This document shows, one piece after another, positions 63,438 through 64,000 of a stretch of DNA of 64,000 bases; position 1 is the first letter of the stretch; the number at the start of each line of letters is the position of its first letter. The position numbers and the translations under genes were made by a program. This DNA is from CAVQCJ01 sp963771835. Its GTDB lineage: Bacteria; Actinomycetota; Actinomycetes; Prado026. The notes below the pieces were generated by a model that saw nothing but the letters and a program-made list of their open reading frames with translations, had not been told where the DNA came from and ran no database searches. The DNA lies in assembly GCA_963771835.1 (NCBI GenBank), contig CAVYVA010000001.1, positions 372,001-436,000 of the forward strand, read 5' to 3'.

Positions 63438-64000
63438 ATGGAACGCCGCCGGCTCGGTCGCAACGGCCTGCAGGTCTCGCGCCTTGGCCTGGGCACGATG
63501 ACCTGGGGCCGGGACACCGACCAGCACGAGGCCGGCGACCAGCTGCGGGCGTTCCTGGACGCCGGCGGGACGCTCGTGGACACGGCGGCGGCCTACGGCG
63601 AGGGCGAGAGCGAGCGGGTGCTCGGCTCCCTGCTCGGGTCGGTGGTCCCCCGCGACGAGGTCGTGGTGGCGACCAAGGCCGGCATCGTCCGGTCCGGCTC
63701 CAGCCGTTCGGTCGACACGTCCCGACGCGCGCTGCTCGACGAGCTGGACCGCTCCCTGCACCGCCTGGACACCGACCACGTGGACCTCTGGCAGGTCCAC
63801 ACCTGGTCGTGGGAGGCGCCGCTGGAGGAGACGCTGACCGCGCTGGACTTCGCCGTCTCGACCGGCCGGGCGCGGTACGTCGGCATCTCGAACTACACCG
63901 GCTGGCAGACCGCGCAGGCCGCAACCTGGCAGGCGGCCTGGCCCGGGCGCGCGCCGGTCGCGTCGACCCAGGTCGAGTACTCGTTGCTCGAGCGGGGCGT
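63438..64000 (+). CDS. Aldo/keto reductase (partial)
   Basis: The first 187 residues are present and the gene runs off the right edge. The protein starts MERRRLGRNGLQVSRLGLGT. It carries the catalytic Asp/Tyr in FLDAGGTLVDTAAAYGEGES, the Lys in DEVVVATKAGIV, and VDLWQVHTWSWEAPLEETLT plus ARYVGISNYTGWQTAQAAT. It is divergent from the LLM oxidoreductase gene. The substrate cannot be told. Confidence 0.92.
   Translation, partial: MERRRLGRNGLQVSRLGLGTMTWGRDTDQHEAGDQLRAFLDAGGTLVDTAAAYGEGESERVLGSLLGSVVPRDEVVVATKAGIVRSGSSRSVDTSRRALLDELDRSLHRLDTDHVDLWQVHTWSWEAPLEETLTALDFAVSTGRARYVGISNYTGWQTAQAATWQAAWPGRAPVASTQVEYSLLERG

Overview
This window comes from a high-GC actinomycete. It encodes a complete Pup-proteasome set (Pup, PrcA/PrcB, PafA, Dop, the ARC/Mpa ATPase), the PafB/PafC regulator pair, mycothiol synthesis (MshC), an LLM-type (probably F420-dependent) oxidoreductase and the metH - PAC2 - mshC - SCO1664-like - DUF3090 - phosphatase order typical of actinobacteria. 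I cannot fix the genus. I saw no rRNA, tRNA or CRISPR array.

Layout. 1-5818: aminomutase pathway of lysine breakdown (kal partial, kamE, kamD, kdd on the minus strand; kamA divergent; an Lrp/AsnC regulator). 5888-10977: a small secreted protein, an acyl-CoA dehydrogenase, an M24 peptidase, a decayed glyoxalase-like gene, a 5'-3' exonuclease and an acyl-ACP desaturase with a tandem operator. 11107-21444: helY, a lipid kinase, tatC, tatA, a zinc-ribbon protein, pafC, pafB, two FKBP prolyl isomerases and pafA, all on the minus strand. 21671-32536: a secreted M15-like/peptidoglycan-binding protein, then prcA-prcB-pup, a plus-strand redox module (Ser/Pro-rich protein, ApbE, ferric-reductase-like cytochrome, NuoF-like flavoprotein, 3Fe-4S ferredoxin) inserted between pup and dop, then dop and mpa. 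32768-48317: lipoprotein, TrmI, site-2 protease, RecB-like nuclease, MacB/FtsX-type exporter, SDR, cyclic-nucleotide-binding protein, a large secreted protein of unknown function, HAD hydrolase, MetH and a PAC2 protein.

48278-56931 is an integrated mobile element of about 8.6 kb. It is bounded by perfect 44-bp direct repeats that duplicate the 3' end of the PAC2 gene. It carries a tyrosine integrase, a divergent operon of xis-like, replication-like, resolvase-like and RecT-like genes joined mostly by 4-nt overlaps, and a small cargo block at the right end. No capsid, terminase, portal or conjugation gene is visible, so it looks like a phage satellite or a stripped prophage/integrative plasmid. 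Host synteny resumes with mshC, an SCO1664-like kinase-fold protein, DUF3090, a histidine phosphatase, CorA, UppP, an LLM oxidoreductase and a partial aldo/keto reductase.

Caveat: ten otherwise well-conserved genes are each broken by one or two single-base indels (eleven inferred insertions and one context with two, against one deletion). This looks like residual sequencing error, so I annotate these genes as single CDSs and give the likely error positions.
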